Positions 30,560-39,068 of a DNA stretch of 64,000 bases are shown in pieces. The position numbers and the translations under genes are program-made. This stretch comes from Streptacidiphilus jiangxiensis (GTDB taxonomy: Bacteria; Actinomycetota; Actinomycetes; Streptomycetales; Streptomycetaceae): contig NZ_FOAZ01000029.1 of NCBI RefSeq assembly GCF_900109465.1, positions 1 through 64,000 on the forward strand. The letters are read 5' to 3'. The number at the start of each line of letters is the position of its first letter. Within the stretch, counting starts at the first letter, position 1. The notes under the pieces are model-generated. The model was not told the DNA's origin. It saw only the letters and a list, made by a program, of their open reading frames with translations, and did not search any database.

Positions 30560-30937
30560 GTGGAGATCACCGCCACCACCCTGCAGGACCTCGCCGACCG
30601 CTACCTCGCCGCCTGGAACGAGACCGACCCGGCACTGCGCCGCCGCCTGGTCGACGCGAGCTGGGCGGAGGACGGCCGCTACACCGACCCGCTGGTGGTC
30701 GCCGAGGGCCGCGAGGCCTTCGACGCCACGCTCGGCGCCGTCCAGGCGCAGTTCCCCGGTCTGGTCTTCCGGATGGCCGGCCCGGTCGACGCCCACCACG
30801 ACATCGCCCGGTTCAGCTGGGAGCTCGGCCCGGCCGACGGCGAGGCGCTGGTGGTCGGCTTCGACGTCCTGGTCGCCGACGCCGAGGGCCGGATCGCGCA
30901 GGTCCACGGCTTCCTCGACAAGGTCCCCGCCGCCTGA
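30560..30937 (+). CDS. SnoaL/NTF2-like protein
   Basis: The 125-residue product has the NTF2-fold pattern: ADRYLAAWNETDPALRRRLVD, then WAEDGRYTDPLV and an isomerase-like end (VHGFLDKVP). Members are cyclases, isomerases or stress-linked ligand-binding proteins. It starts with GTG at 30560 after a TAGGAG site and is divergent from the LAL regulator. Confidence 0.85.
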   Translation: MEITATTLQDLADRYLAAWNETDPALRRRLVDASWAEDGRYTDPLVVAEGREAFDATLGAVQAQFPGLVFRMAGPVDAHHDIARFSWELGPADGEALVVGFDVLVADAEGRIAQVHGFLDKVPAA

Positions 30938-30952
30938 TCGCGCATCACCCCA

Positions 30953-30970
30953 CAGCCCCGCGCGGGGCTG
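30953..30970. terminator. GC palindrome between SnoaL-like gene and MFS gene
   Basis: CAGCCCCGC followed by GCGGGGCTG forms a perfect 18-base palindrome 16 bases after the stop codon. It may weaken read-through into the MFS gene. Confidence 0.5.
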
Positions 30971-31044
30971 CTCCCACAGTCCCGCGCGGTCCTGCCCCGG
31001 CCTCCGACGAAGATCCGACACAGAAGAGAAAGTGGGAGCAGTCC

Positions 31045-32493
31045 ATGTCCAGCATCAGTGTCCCGGCCGACCGGGGCGAGAGGCTCGCCGACGCCGAGGC
31101 GCCCGGCACCGCCGGCGTCCCGCGCGGCCTGCTCCCGGTCGTCCTGACGGCCACGTTCATGTACGCGCTCGACTTCTTCATCGTCAACGTGGCCATCCCG
31201 TCCATGCAGCGCGGGCTCGGCGCCGGTGCCGGCGCGATCCAGTGGATCATGGTCGGCTACTCGCTCGCCCTGGCGGCCGGTCTGATCACCGCCGGGCGGC
31301 TCGGCGACATCCACGGCAGGCGCCGGATGTTCGCCCTGGGCCTCGGCCTGTTCACCGCCGCCTCGGCCGCGTGCGGGTTCGCTCCGCAGGTCGATCTGCT
31401 GGTCGGCGCCCGGGTGGCCCAGGGCCTCGCCGCCGCGCTGATGGCACCGCAGGTGCTGGCCATCATCCGCACCGCCTACCAGGGCGCGGCGCAGGCGCGG
31501 GCCATCGCGCTGTACGCCGTCACCATGGGTCTGGGTGCCGTCTGCGGTCAGCTCGTCGGCGGACTGCTGATCAAGGCGGACCTGTTCGGCAGCGGCTGGC
31601 GCGCCTGCTTCCTGATCAACCTGCCCGTCGGTCTGGCCGCGCTGGCGCTGGTGCGCCGCTGCCTGCCGGAGTCGCGCGCGCCACGACGTCCGCGCCTCGA
31701 CAACCTCGGCACGCTGCTGATCGCGGCCACGCTGGTCGCGCTGCTGCTGCCGCTGGTCCAGGGGCGGGCGGCCGGTTGGCCGCTGTGGACCTGGCTGAGC
31801 CTGGCCGCGGCCGCGGTGCTGCTGGTCGTCTTCGCCGTGCACCAGCGTCGCTCGGCGCGCCGCGGCGGCTCCCCGCTGGTGCCGCCGGCGCTCTTCCGCG
31901 ACCGGGGTTTCACCGTCAGCGCGGTCGCCCAGGTGCTGTTCGCCGCCGGGCAGGGCTCGTTCTTCCTGATCCTCGCGCTCTACCTGCAGCTCGGCCGCGG
32001 CCTGGACGCGCTGAGCTCCGGCGTGGTGTTCACGGTGATGGCGCTCGGCTACTTCGAGAGCTCCCGCCGCTCCCACCTGGTCGCCGCCCGGCTCGGCCGG
32101 CACGCGGTCACCCTGGGCGCGGTCGGCATGACGATCGGCCTGGTCCTGCTGTGGGCCGGCGCGAACCTGGCCGGTGACGCCCCCGGCACGGCGCGGGTGC
32201 TGTGGCTGATCCCCGGCCTGGTCGTCGACGGGCTCGGCATGGGCCTGGTCCTCGGCCCGCTGACGGGCGCCTCCTTCTCCCGTGTCCCGGCCGAGCTGGT
32301 CGGCGCGGCCTCGGGTGTGGTGACGGCCCTGCAGCAGGTGGGTGGCGCGATCGGGGTGGCCCTGCTCGCCCTGGTCTTCTACGGCGCCCTGCCCGGCGGC
32401 TACGCCCACGCCTTCCAGGCGGGCGTGCTGGTCCTGGCCGTCGCGGAACTCGCCCTGGCCGGGCTGATGCAGCTGCTCCCCCGCGAGCGCTGA
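31045..32493 (+). CDS. MFS drug-type exporter (DHA2, 14-helix type)
   Basis: The 482-residue integral membrane protein begins after a short polar lead with FMYALDFFIVNVAIPSMQRG, the motif D1-like start of DHA2 exporters, then GRLGDIHGRRRMF (motif A) and GPLTGASFSRVP late in the protein. It has about 14 hydrophobic segments. It starts at the ATG at 31045 with GGGAG upstream. Placed behind a LAL regulator and a SnoaL-like gene, it is likely a metabolite or drug exporter. Confidence 0.9.
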   Translation: MSSISVPADRGERLADAEAPGTAGVPRGLLPVVLTATFMYALDFFIVNVAIPSMQRGLGAGAGAIQWIMVGYSLALAAGLITAGRLGDIHGRRRMFALGLGLFTAASAACGFAPQVDLLVGARVAQGLAAALMAPQVLAIIRTAYQGAAQARAIALYAVTMGLGAVCGQLVGGLLIKADLFGSGWRACFLINLPVGLAALALVRRCLPESRAPRRPRLDNLGTLLIAATLVALLLPLVQGRAAGWPLWTWLSLAAAAVLLVVFAVHQRRSARRGGSPLVPPALFRDRGFTVSAVAQVLFAAGQGSFFLILALYLQLGRGLDALSSGVVFTVMALGYFESSRRSHLVAARLGRHAVTLGAVGMTIGLVLLWAGANLAGDAPGTARVLWLIPGLVVDGLGMGLVLGPLTGASFSRVPAELVGAASGVVTALQQVGGAIGVALLALVFYGALPGGYAHAFQAGVLVLAVAELALAGLMQLLPRER

Positions 32494-32504
32494 TTCCACC
32501 TCCG

Positions 32505-32544
32505 CCCGGAGAGGCCTCCCGTCGTGACGGGAGGCCCCTCCGGG
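32505..32544. terminator. Bidirectional terminator between MFS and LysE genes
   Basis: CCCGGAG-A-GGCCTCCCGTC pairs with GACGGGAGGCC-C-CTCCGGG, a stem of about 18 bp with one mismatch and a two-base loop, between two convergent genes. Confidence 0.8.
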
Positions 32545-32554
32545 CACGTCGCGC

Positions 32555-33181
32555 TCAGCGCTCCAGGGCGAGTCTGACGCCGAGCCCGATGAGGATCCCG
32601 CCGGTGGCGGTGTCCAGGCGCCGCTGGGCGGCACGTCGCCGCCGCAACCAGCCGCCGATCCGCCCGGCCAGCACGCCCACGGTCCCGTCGACGAGGAACT
32701 CAAGCACCAGGAAGACGGCCCCCAGCAGCGCGAACTGCAACGGGACCCGGCCCCGGGCCGGGTCGATGAACTGCGGCAGGAAGGCGATGGTGAAGGTGAC
32801 CATCTTGGGGTTGAGCAGGTTGGTCAGCAGCCCGCGCAGGAAGGCCTGCCGTCCGTCCACGGCCACCGTCCCCCGTGTCTCCGGCGCTCGGCCCCGGTGG
32901 CGGATCGCCTGCACGCCGAGGTGGATCAGGTAGGCGGCGCCGAGCAGCCGGACGGCCACGAAGGCCACCGGCACCGCCGCGAAGAAGGCCGCCAGACCGG
33001 CTGCGGCCACGGTGATGTGAACGGCCTCACTGGTGGCCACCCCGGCCGTGGCGAGCAGCCCGGCGCGTGGCCCGCCGCGCATCCCGCAGCCGAGGACGAA
33101 GAGCATGTCCGGGCCGGGGGTGACCATGGCGACCGTAGTCGTCAGCAGGAACAGTGCGAACAAGTGCGGTGAGACTGGCAT
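32555..33181 (-). CDS. LysE/RhtB-type exporter
   Basis: The 208-residue membrane protein opens with VAMVTPGPDMLFVLGCGMRGG, the signature of the RhtB branch, and has NLLNPKMVTFTIAFLPQF in the centre. About six hydrophobic segments. RhtB proteins export amino acids such as homoserine, threonine or leucine. It is 43 bases downstream of the LysG-type regulator gene on the same strand. Confidence 0.88.
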   Translation of the reverse strand: MPVSPHLFALFLLTTTVAMVTPGPDMLFVLGCGMRGGPRAGLLATAGVATSEAVHITVAAAGLAAFFAAVPVAFVAVRLLGAAYLIHLGVQAIRHRGRAPETRGTVAVDGRQAFLRGLLTNLLNPKMVTFTIAFLPQFIDPARGRVPLQFALLGAVFLVLEFLVDGTVGVLAGRIGGWLRRRRAAQRRLDTATGGILIGLGVRLALER

Positions 33182-33223
33182 GAGTTGAGCGTCGCACCGC
33201 CCCGGCCCACCGCACCGGGGGTT

Positions 33224-34189
33224 TCACTTCGTGGACGCCGCACGCCGCTTGCGCCCGGGCGGCGGGGTCAGCGCGCGGGCGGCCGCGGCGGTGACGAGGG
33301 AGGCGAGGGTGGCCAGGGCCGGTGAGTCCAGCCGCCACTGCTGCCAGAACAGCGGAACCTCCACCGTGCGACCGGGCAGGATCTCGACGAGTCGCCCGTC
33401 GGCCAGCCCCGCCCGGGCCTGGCCCTCGGGGACCAGCCCCCACCCCAGGCCCGCCGTCACCGCGTCGGCGAAGCCCTCGCTGGAGGGGACGTAGTGACGC
33501 AGTCGGCTCGCGGGTCGACCATGCGTCAACTCGCGCGCCAAGGCGTCCTGGAGGTCGTCGCGGCGGTCGAAGCAGACCACCGGCGCCCGCGGGATCCACC
33601 GTGCCGGGTCGCCGGTCAACCACCGGGCGGCGAACGCCGGTGCGGCGACCGGCAGATAGCGCATCGCGCCGAGCGGGTGGACCGAACAGCCCGCGACCGG
33701 ATCCGACGAGGAGGTGACCGCCGCCATGACCTCGCCCTCGCGCAGCAGCGCGGTGGTGTGGGCCTCGTCCTCGCGCCGCAGGTCGACGTGGATGCGGGCG
33801 TCGTCCGCGAGCGCGGCCAGCGCCGGGACGAACCAGGTGGCGAGCGAGTCGGCATTGACGGCGACGGCCAGCCAGGTCGGCGCGGCGGCCTCGTCGCCGT
33901 CGCCGTCCCGCGCGGCCTCGTCCATGCCGAGCGCGGTCCGCGCGTCGCCCTCGAGTCGGGCCAGCTGACGGGCGTACCGGACGACGACCTGACCGGACTC
34001 GGTGGCCCGCACGGGCCGCGTCCGGGTGAGCAGCACCCGCCCGGCGCGCTGCTCCAGCGCCTTGACGCGCTGGCTCACGGCGGAGGGCGTCACGTGGAGG
34101 ACCGCCGCCGCGGCGTCGAAGGTGCCCTCGTCGACGACGGCCAACAGGGTGCGGACCAGGTCGTGCGGCAGCTCGTTCTTCACGAACAC
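33224..34189 (-). CDS. LysR-type regulator of the ArgP/LysG family
   Basis: Controls basic amino acid export in actinobacteria. The 321-residue product has a LysR winged helix at residues 9-68 (LLAVVDEGTFDAAAAVLHVT, AVSQRVKALEQRAGRVLLTR), and an effector domain with DSLATWFVPAL, characteristic of ArgP/LysG. It starts at GTG 34189 or 34183. It is divergent from a LysE-type exporter at 34251, the classic LysG-LysE arrangement. Confidence 0.9.
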   Translation of the reverse strand: MFVKNELPHDLVRTLLAVVDEGTFDAAAAVLHVTPSAVSQRVKALEQRAGRVLLTRTRPVRATESGQVVVRYARQLARLEGDARTALGMDEAARDGDGDEAAAPTWLAVAVNADSLATWFVPALAALADDARIHVDLRREDEAHTTALLREGEVMAAVTSSSDPVAGCSVHPLGAMRYLPVAAPAFAARWLTGDPARWIPRAPVVCFDRRDDLQDALARELTHGRPASRLRHYVPSSEGFADAVTAGLGWGLVPEGQARAGLADGRLVEILPGRTVEVPLFWQQWRLDSPALATLASLVTAAAARALTPPPGRKRRAASTK

Positions 34190-34194
34190 TCATG

Positions 34195-34214
34195 CTACGT
34201 AAAAATCTTTAGCT
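34195..34214. promoter_or_regulatory. AT-rich operator candidate between lysG-type and lysE-type genes
   Basis: CTACGTAAAAATCTTTAGCT is strikingly AT-rich for this genome and forms an imperfect palindrome with a T-N11-A core, as expected for a LysR-family site in a divergent promoter. Confidence 0.45.
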
Positions 34215-34250
34215 GGTCTCAGGCACGACCCCTTGCCTACGGTGAGGACC

Positions 34251-34862
34251 ATGGGAAGTGCGCTCACGGCCGTGGTGGCCGGATTCGGGACAGGCCTGTC
34301 GCTCATCGTCGCCATCGGCGCGCAGAACGCGTTCGTGCTGCGGCAGGGCATCCGGCGCGAGGCCGTGCTGCCGGTGGTCGCGATCTGCGCGGCGTCCGAC
34401 GCTGCCCTGATCGCCTGCGGCGTGGGTGGTCTCGGCGTGCTGGTGACGGCCTGGCCGGCCGCCCTCACGGCGATCCGCGCCGTCGGCGCGGTGTTCCTGC
34501 TCGGCTACGCGCTGCTGGCGGCACGGCGCGCACTGCGTCCCTCCCGCCTGGAGGCGAGCGGCCCGACCGTCCACTCCGGCCGCCGCGCGGTCCTCACCTG
34601 CCTCGCGATGACGTGGCTCAACCCCCACGTCTACCTCGACACCGTCCTCCTTCTCGGGGCGGTCGCCGCCGGCCACGGAGCCCTCCGCTGGCAGTTCGCC
34701 GCGGGCGCCGCGGCGGCCAGCCTCTGCTGGTTCGCCTCCCTCGGCTTCGGCGCCCGCCTCCTGGCTCCGTTCTTCCGCCGCCCCTCCTCCTGGCGCGCCC
34801 TCGACGCCCTCGTCGCCACCACCATGCTGGCCACCGGCCTCAGCCTGGCCGCGGGTGCGTAG
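34251..34862 (+). CDS. LysE/ArgO-type basic amino acid exporter
   Basis: The 203-residue membrane protein has IVAIGAQNAFVLRQGI, the signature of lysine/arginine exporters, and TWLNPHVYLDTVLLLG. About six hydrophobic segments. The ATG at 34251 has GTGAGG upstream. Divergent from the LysG-type regulator that probably activates it when intracellular lysine or arginine is high. Confidence 0.92.
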   Translation: MGSALTAVVAGFGTGLSLIVAIGAQNAFVLRQGIRREAVLPVVAICAASDAALIACGVGGLGVLVTAWPAALTAIRAVGAVFLLGYALLAARRALRPSRLEASGPTVHSGRRAVLTCLAMTWLNPHVYLDTVLLLGAVAAGHGALRWQFAAGAAAASLCWFASLGFGARLLAPFFRRPSSWRALDALVATTMLATGLSLAAGA

Positions 34863-34878
34863 CGACTACGCTCCGGGC

Positions 34879-35274
34879 GTGAGCAGACGCGGCAGGGCGG
34901 CACGCAGACTCGTCGTCGGCGAGGAGACGTACCTGTGGCAGGTCGGCCACGACCACCGGCGAGTCGATGACGTCGCCACCGGGCGGCATCGGTTCCTCGA
35001 CTGCCGCGAGGTCCTGACGATCCGCCGCGCCGGGACCGAGGCGCGGCTGCGCCTGGTGTTCGCGGCGGGCCCTGGACGCCTGGTGTCCGACGGCCTTCTG
35101 CCTTCGGGCGCCCTCGGCGCGGACGGCGCCTGGCTCAACCTGCACGAACCAGGCGCCGTGCGCGCCCTGCTGGAGCAGGCGACGGCGCGCGGATGGCGGT
35201 TCGAGGGTCACCAGGCCACCGACGTGGACGGGTGGCCGCTCTTCGGCGCCGTGGTGGACCTCCGGAACGGGTGA
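34879..35274 (+). CDS. Conserved hypothetical protein
   Basis: Function unknown. The 131-residue product starts at the GTG at 34879 (SRRGRAARRLVVGEETYLWQ) and ends VDLRNG. It is soluble with a basic N-terminus and a W-rich beta pattern (GWRFEGHQATDVDGWPLFG). An earlier GTG at 34855 would overlap the exporter; I prefer the shorter form. It is convergent with the GntR gene, with one base between the stops. Confidence 0.7.
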   Translation: MSRRGRAARRLVVGEETYLWQVGHDHRRVDDVATGRHRFLDCREVLTIRRAGTEARLRLVFAAGPGRLVSDGLLPSGALGADGAWLNLHEPGAVRALLEQATARGWRFEGHQATDVDGWPLFGAVVDLRNG

Positions 35275-35275
35275 G

Positions 35276-35965
35276 TCAGTCGCCCTGGGCCCAGAGGCGG
35301 CGGACGTGGCCGAGGTGTTCGGCGATGAGGTGTTCCACCGCGGTCAGGTCGCGGGCGATCATCGCGTCGAGGAGGCGCTCGTGCTCCTCCGCGGACTCGA
35401 CCAGGCGCCCCGCGGAGACCAGGGCGTTGAGCCCGTAGAGGCGGGAGCGGCTGCGCAACTCGCGGACGGTGTCCACGAGATGGCGGTTGCCGTGGAGGGC
35501 GAGCAGGCCCAGGTGGAACTGCCGGTCGGACTCGATGTAGGCGACCAGGTCACCCTTGCGGGCCGCCTTGACGATGGCGCGGGCGTGGGCGCGCAGCGGC
35601 TCCAGCTGCTCGGGCGTGGCCGTCTCGGCGACCCGGACGGTGGCCGGGATCTCGATCAGCTCGCGGATCTCGGTGAAGTCGTCCAGGTCCTGCTCGGTCA
35701 GCCCTATGACACGGAAACCCTTGTTGCGGACGACCTCGACCAGGCCCTCCTTCGCGAGGTCGAGCATCGCCTCGCGCACCGGCGTCGCCGAGACGCCGAA
35801 CTCGCCCGCCAGCACCGGCGCCGAGTAGACGATGCCAGGGCGCAGCTCGCCCGCGACCAGCGCGGCACGCAGCGCGTGCGTGACCTGTTCGCGCAGACTG
35901 CGCCGCTCCTGGACCGAGGGCAGGTTGAGCGTGCCGCCGGGGCTCTCCATGGACTCCGTGTTCAC
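35276..35965 (-). CDS. GntR-family (FadR/FCD type) transcriptional regulator
   Basis: The 229-residue product has an N-terminal GntR winged helix (SLREQVTHALRAALVAGELR, SAPVLAGEFGVSATPVREAM) and a C-terminal all-helical FCD domain with the usual metal-binding side chains (ESDRQFHLGLL, HERLLDAMIARD). FCD regulators sense organic or amino acids. It starts at the GTG at 35965 after an AGAGG site, or at an ATG at 35950. It is divergent from the peptide ABC operon and probably controls it. Confidence 0.9.
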   Translation of the reverse strand: MNTESMESPGGTLNLPSVQERRSLREQVTHALRAALVAGELRPGIVYSAPVLAGEFGVSATPVREAMLDLAKEGLVEVVRNKGFRVIGLTEQDLDDFTEIRELIEIPATVRVAETATPEQLEPLRAHARAIVKAARKGDLVAYIESDRQFHLGLLALHGNRHLVDTVRELRSRSRLYGLNALVSAGRLVESAEEHERLLDAMIARDLTAVEHLIAEHLGHVRRLWAQGD

Positions 35966-36000
35966 CTCGGGACCTCTCAGAACTCTCACCTCGCGGTTGT

Positions 36001-36151
36001 GTGCAACATCATCCTGCACCATCACCCGGCACAGCCGAAGCCTCCTGCACGTGGATGATCACTGCAATGTCACACCTCATACATGACACTTGACGCCCGG
36101 TCGTTCTTGCCCGACAGTTTTGCCCACCGCGCAGAACAACGTGACATTGCA
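36001..36151. promoter_or_regulatory. Paired operators between gntR and the ABC operon
   Basis: TGCAATGTCAC at 36063-36073 and GTGACATTGCA at 36141-36151 are exact 11-base inverted copies. A third element, GTGCA-N9-TGCAC, is at 36001-36019. They lie in the divergent promoter region and are the likely binding sites of the GntR regulator, one serving each direction. Confidence 0.55.
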
Positions 36152-36179
36152 CAGTTGCACCAGACCCGACCGAGCAGAG

Positions 36180-37175
36180 ATGGCCGAGGCGATGACGACG
36201 ACGGCAGCTCCACCGAAACCCGTGCAGGAGAAGGCTCCTGAGCACCGCTCACCCGCCCGCCTCGCCTGGCGCCGCTTCCGCCGGGACCGGACGGGGGTGT
36301 TCGCGGGGATCGTGGTCGCCCTCTTCTTCGTGGCCGGCCTCGGCGCACCACTCATCGCCAAGCTCTACGGCAAGGACCCGTACACCACCTACGGGCAGAA
36401 CCAGTCCGGCCTGCTCGACGACTTCGGCTACCCGACCGGCCGCTTCGGCGGCATGAGCAGCCAGTTCTGGCTCGGCGTCGAGCCGGAGCTCGGGCGGGAC
36501 GTGTTCACGCAGCTGCTCTACGGCATCCGCACCTCGCTGCTGATCGCCCTCGCGATCGTCCTGCTGATCACCATGGCCGGAACCCTCATCGGGCTGGTGG
36601 CCGGCTACTTCGGCGGCTGGGTCGACTACGCGCTCAGTCGGGTGATCGACGTGGTGCTCTGCTTCCCCTCCACGCTCTTCTTCGTCGCTTTCATCCCCAT
36701 CGTCACCACCCGCTTCGTGGCGCCGAACCAGCAGACGCCGACGTGGCTGATCGCGACGCTGCTGATCCTGGTGCTCTCCGCCTTCGGCTGGCCCACCACC
36801 GCGCGGCTGCTGCGCGGGCAGACACTCTCGCTGCGTGACCGCGAGTTCGTGCAGGCCGCGCGCGTGATGGGCGTCCACCCGATGCGGGTGCTGCTGCGCG
36901 AACTGCTGCCGAACCTGTGGACGCCGATCCTCATCTCGGCCTCCCTGAACGTCCCGGCCTACGTCACCACCGAGGCCGCCCTGTCGTACCTGGGCGCCGG
37001 AATGATCGAGCCGACCCCCGACTGGGGCCGGATGATCCACCGCGGCGCCGAGGTCTACAACGCCGACTTCACCTACATGCTCTTCCCCGGCCTGGCCATG
37101 TTGATCTTCGTGCTGGCCTTCAACCTGCTCGGCGACTCCGTCCGCGACGCGCTGGACCCCAAGTCGAACCGCTGA
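36180..37175 (+). CDS. Peptide ABC transporter permease (DppC type)
   Basis: The 331-residue membrane protein has a cytoplasmic N-terminus (RLAWRRFRRDRTGVFAGIVV), six helices, and the EAA loop VQAARVMGVHPMRVLLRELLPN. It is the C-type permease of an oligopeptide or dipeptide importer. It starts at the ATG at 36180 or 36192; neither has a strong ribosome binding site. It is the first gene of an ABC operon whose gene order (C-A-B-D-F) differs from the more common A-B-C-D-F. Confidence 0.9.
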   Translation: MAEAMTTTAAPPKPVQEKAPEHRSPARLAWRRFRRDRTGVFAGIVVALFFVAGLGAPLIAKLYGKDPYTTYGQNQSGLLDDFGYPTGRFGGMSSQFWLGVEPELGRDVFTQLLYGIRTSLLIALAIVLLITMAGTLIGLVAGYFGGWVDYALSRVIDVVLCFPSTLFFVAFIPIVTTRFVAPNQQTPTWLIATLLILVLSAFGWPTTARLLRGQTLSLRDREFVQAARVMGVHPMRVLLRELLPNLWTPILISASLNVPAYVTTEAALSYLGAGMIEPTPDWGRMIHRGAEVYNADFTYMLFPGLAMLIFVLAFNLLGDSVRDALDPKSNR

Positions 37176-37232
37176 GCCCCCCGGGCGCCTGAACCGCACC
37201 GCACCGTTCACCACCACCCAAGGGACGAAACC

Positions 37233-39002
37233 GTGCTCTCCAAGAGAACCGCCCGCGTGCTCGCGACCCTCCTCGTCGCCGGCTCGCTGACCGTCACCGC
37301 CGCCGGCTGCAGCAGCAACTCCGCCGGCAAGAGCGCCGGCTCCGGCTCCGGCTCCGGCCCGGGCTTCGGGCAGCAGCAGGAGGCGGTCGCCATCGGCACC
37401 GCCGCCCAGTCCAGCGGCGCGGACCCGGCCATCCCGGGCGCCAAGTCCGGCGGCACCGTCACCGAGCTGCAGCGCGCCGACTTCAGCCACCTCGACCCGG
37501 CCCGCGTCTACAGCTCCACCAACCAGATGGCCGACCTGCTGCTGACCCGCCAGCTCACCTCGTACCAGTGGGTCGACGGCAAGAACACGCTCGTCGGCGA
37601 CCTGGCCACCGACACCGGACGTTCCAGCGACGGCGCCAAGACCTGGACCTACACGCTCAAGGACGGCCTGAAGTACGAGGACGGCTCGCCCATCACCGCG
37701 CAGGACGTCAAGTACGGCATCGAGCGCACCTTCCAGGCCGAGCTGAGCGGCGGTCCGCAGTACCTGCAGATGTGGCTGACCGGCAGCAGCGACTTCAGCA
37801 AGGTCTACCCGGGCCCGTGGGGCGGCCAGGACCTGCCCGCCATCGAGACGCCCGACGCGAAGACCATCGTCTTCCACCTGAAGTCCCCGCACGCCGACTT
37901 CCCCTTCGCGGCGGCGATGCAGTCCTACTCCCCCGTCCCGAAGGCCAAGGACACCCACGCCGCCTTCGACCAGCACCCCTTCTCCTCCGGCCCCTACAAG
38001 GTGCTGAGCCACGACGCCGGCAAGTCCCTGGAGCTGGTCCGCAACACCTACTGGGACCCCACCACCGACCCCACCCGCCACGCCTACCCGGACAAGTGGA
38101 ACTTCGAGTTCGGCGGCCAGAACCTCGACATCGACCAGCGCCTGATCGCCGCCAAGGGCGAGGACGCCGACGCGATGGCCTTCCGCACCCAGGTCACCCC
38201 CGACCTGGCCGAGCAGGTGATGAGCGACCCGTCGCTCAAGTCCCGCACGGTCGACTCGGTGAACCCGTTCACCGAGTACTTCTCCATCAACAACAAGCGC
38301 GTCACCGACGTGAAGGAGCGTCAGGCACTGCTGATGGCCTTCCCCAAGGAGCAGGTCCGCAAGATCTTCGGCGGCCCGCTCTACGGCGACTTCTCCACCA
38401 CGTTCCTGTCCCCGCAGGTCAACGGCTACCACAAGTTCGACCTGTTCGGCGCGCCCAACACCGGCGACCCGGCGGCCGCCAAGAAGCTGCTGGCCACCAG
38501 CGCCAACCCGCACCCGACGATCGTCTACGCCTACGCCAACACCGACCAGTGGCAGCAGGCCGCCGTCGTCATCTCCAACGCGCTGACGGCCGCCGGCTTC
38601 AACGTGGTCAAGCACCCCATCTCGGACCAGAACTACTACGACGAGATGGGCGCCGTGGACAACCCGTTCGACCTGTACTGGGCCGGCTGGGGCCCGGACT
38701 GGCCGAGCCCGACCTCGGTCATCGCCCCGATCTTCGACGGCCGCGGCATCGCCCCGGCGGGCGCCGACACCATGCTCTTCAACGACCCGCAGGTCAACTC
38801 CGAGATCGACCGGATCAGCGCCGAACCCGACCTGGACCAGCAGAACAAGGACTGGTCCAAGCTCGAGGAGAAGATCATGGCCGAGGTCCCGGCGATCCCG
38901 TGGGTCTACAGCCGCCTCGTGGTCATGTACGGGCCGGGCCTGGGCGGTGTCCACCTCGGCATGATCGGGACGGTCTACCCGCTGGACGTCTACGTCAAGT
39001 AG
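37233..39002 (+). CDS. Peptide ABC transporter substrate-binding lipoprotein (DppA type)
   Basis: The 589-residue product has a lipoprotein signal peptide ending LTVTAAGCS with Cys25 as lipid site, a Gly/Ser-rich spacer, then an SBP_bac_5 domain (for example WTYTLKDGLKYEDGSPITAQ, the family signature, and a late YWAGWGPDWPSPTSV). It is the extracellular binding component that decides which peptides are taken up. It starts at the GTG at 37233 with AAGGGACG upstream. Confidence 0.93.
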   Translation: MLSKRTARVLATLLVAGSLTVTAAGCSSNSAGKSAGSGSGSGPGFGQQQEAVAIGTAAQSSGADPAIPGAKSGGTVTELQRADFSHLDPARVYSSTNQMADLLLTRQLTSYQWVDGKNTLVGDLATDTGRSSDGAKTWTYTLKDGLKYEDGSPITAQDVKYGIERTFQAELSGGPQYLQMWLTGSSDFSKVYPGPWGGQDLPAIETPDAKTIVFHLKSPHADFPFAAAMQSYSPVPKAKDTHAAFDQHPFSSGPYKVLSHDAGKSLELVRNTYWDPTTDPTRHAYPDKWNFEFGGQNLDIDQRLIAAKGEDADAMAFRTQVTPDLAEQVMSDPSLKSRTVDSVNPFTEYFSINNKRVTDVKERQALLMAFPKEQVRKIFGGPLYGDFSTTFLSPQVNGYHKFDLFGAPNTGDPAAAKKLLATSANPHPTIVYAYANTDQWQQAAVVISNALTAAGFNVVKHPISDQNYYDEMGAVDNPFDLYWAGWGPDWPSPTSVIAPIFDGRGIAPAGADTMLFNDPQVNSEIDRISAEPDLDQQNKDWSKLEEKIMAEVPAIPWVYSRLVVMYGPGLGGVHLGMIGTVYPLDVYVK

Positions 39003-39068
39003 GCCCCGCACCTCCGCATCCCACCAGTCCGCCCAACGTCGTCCGACGTCCAGCCATGGAGCCGTGCC

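Noticed and set aside
30679-32703. A 674-codon minus-strand frame opposite the MFS exporter
   Set aside because: Repetitive Arg-Gln-Gly-Ala composition typical of antisense frames; the plus strand gives a good 14-helix transporter.
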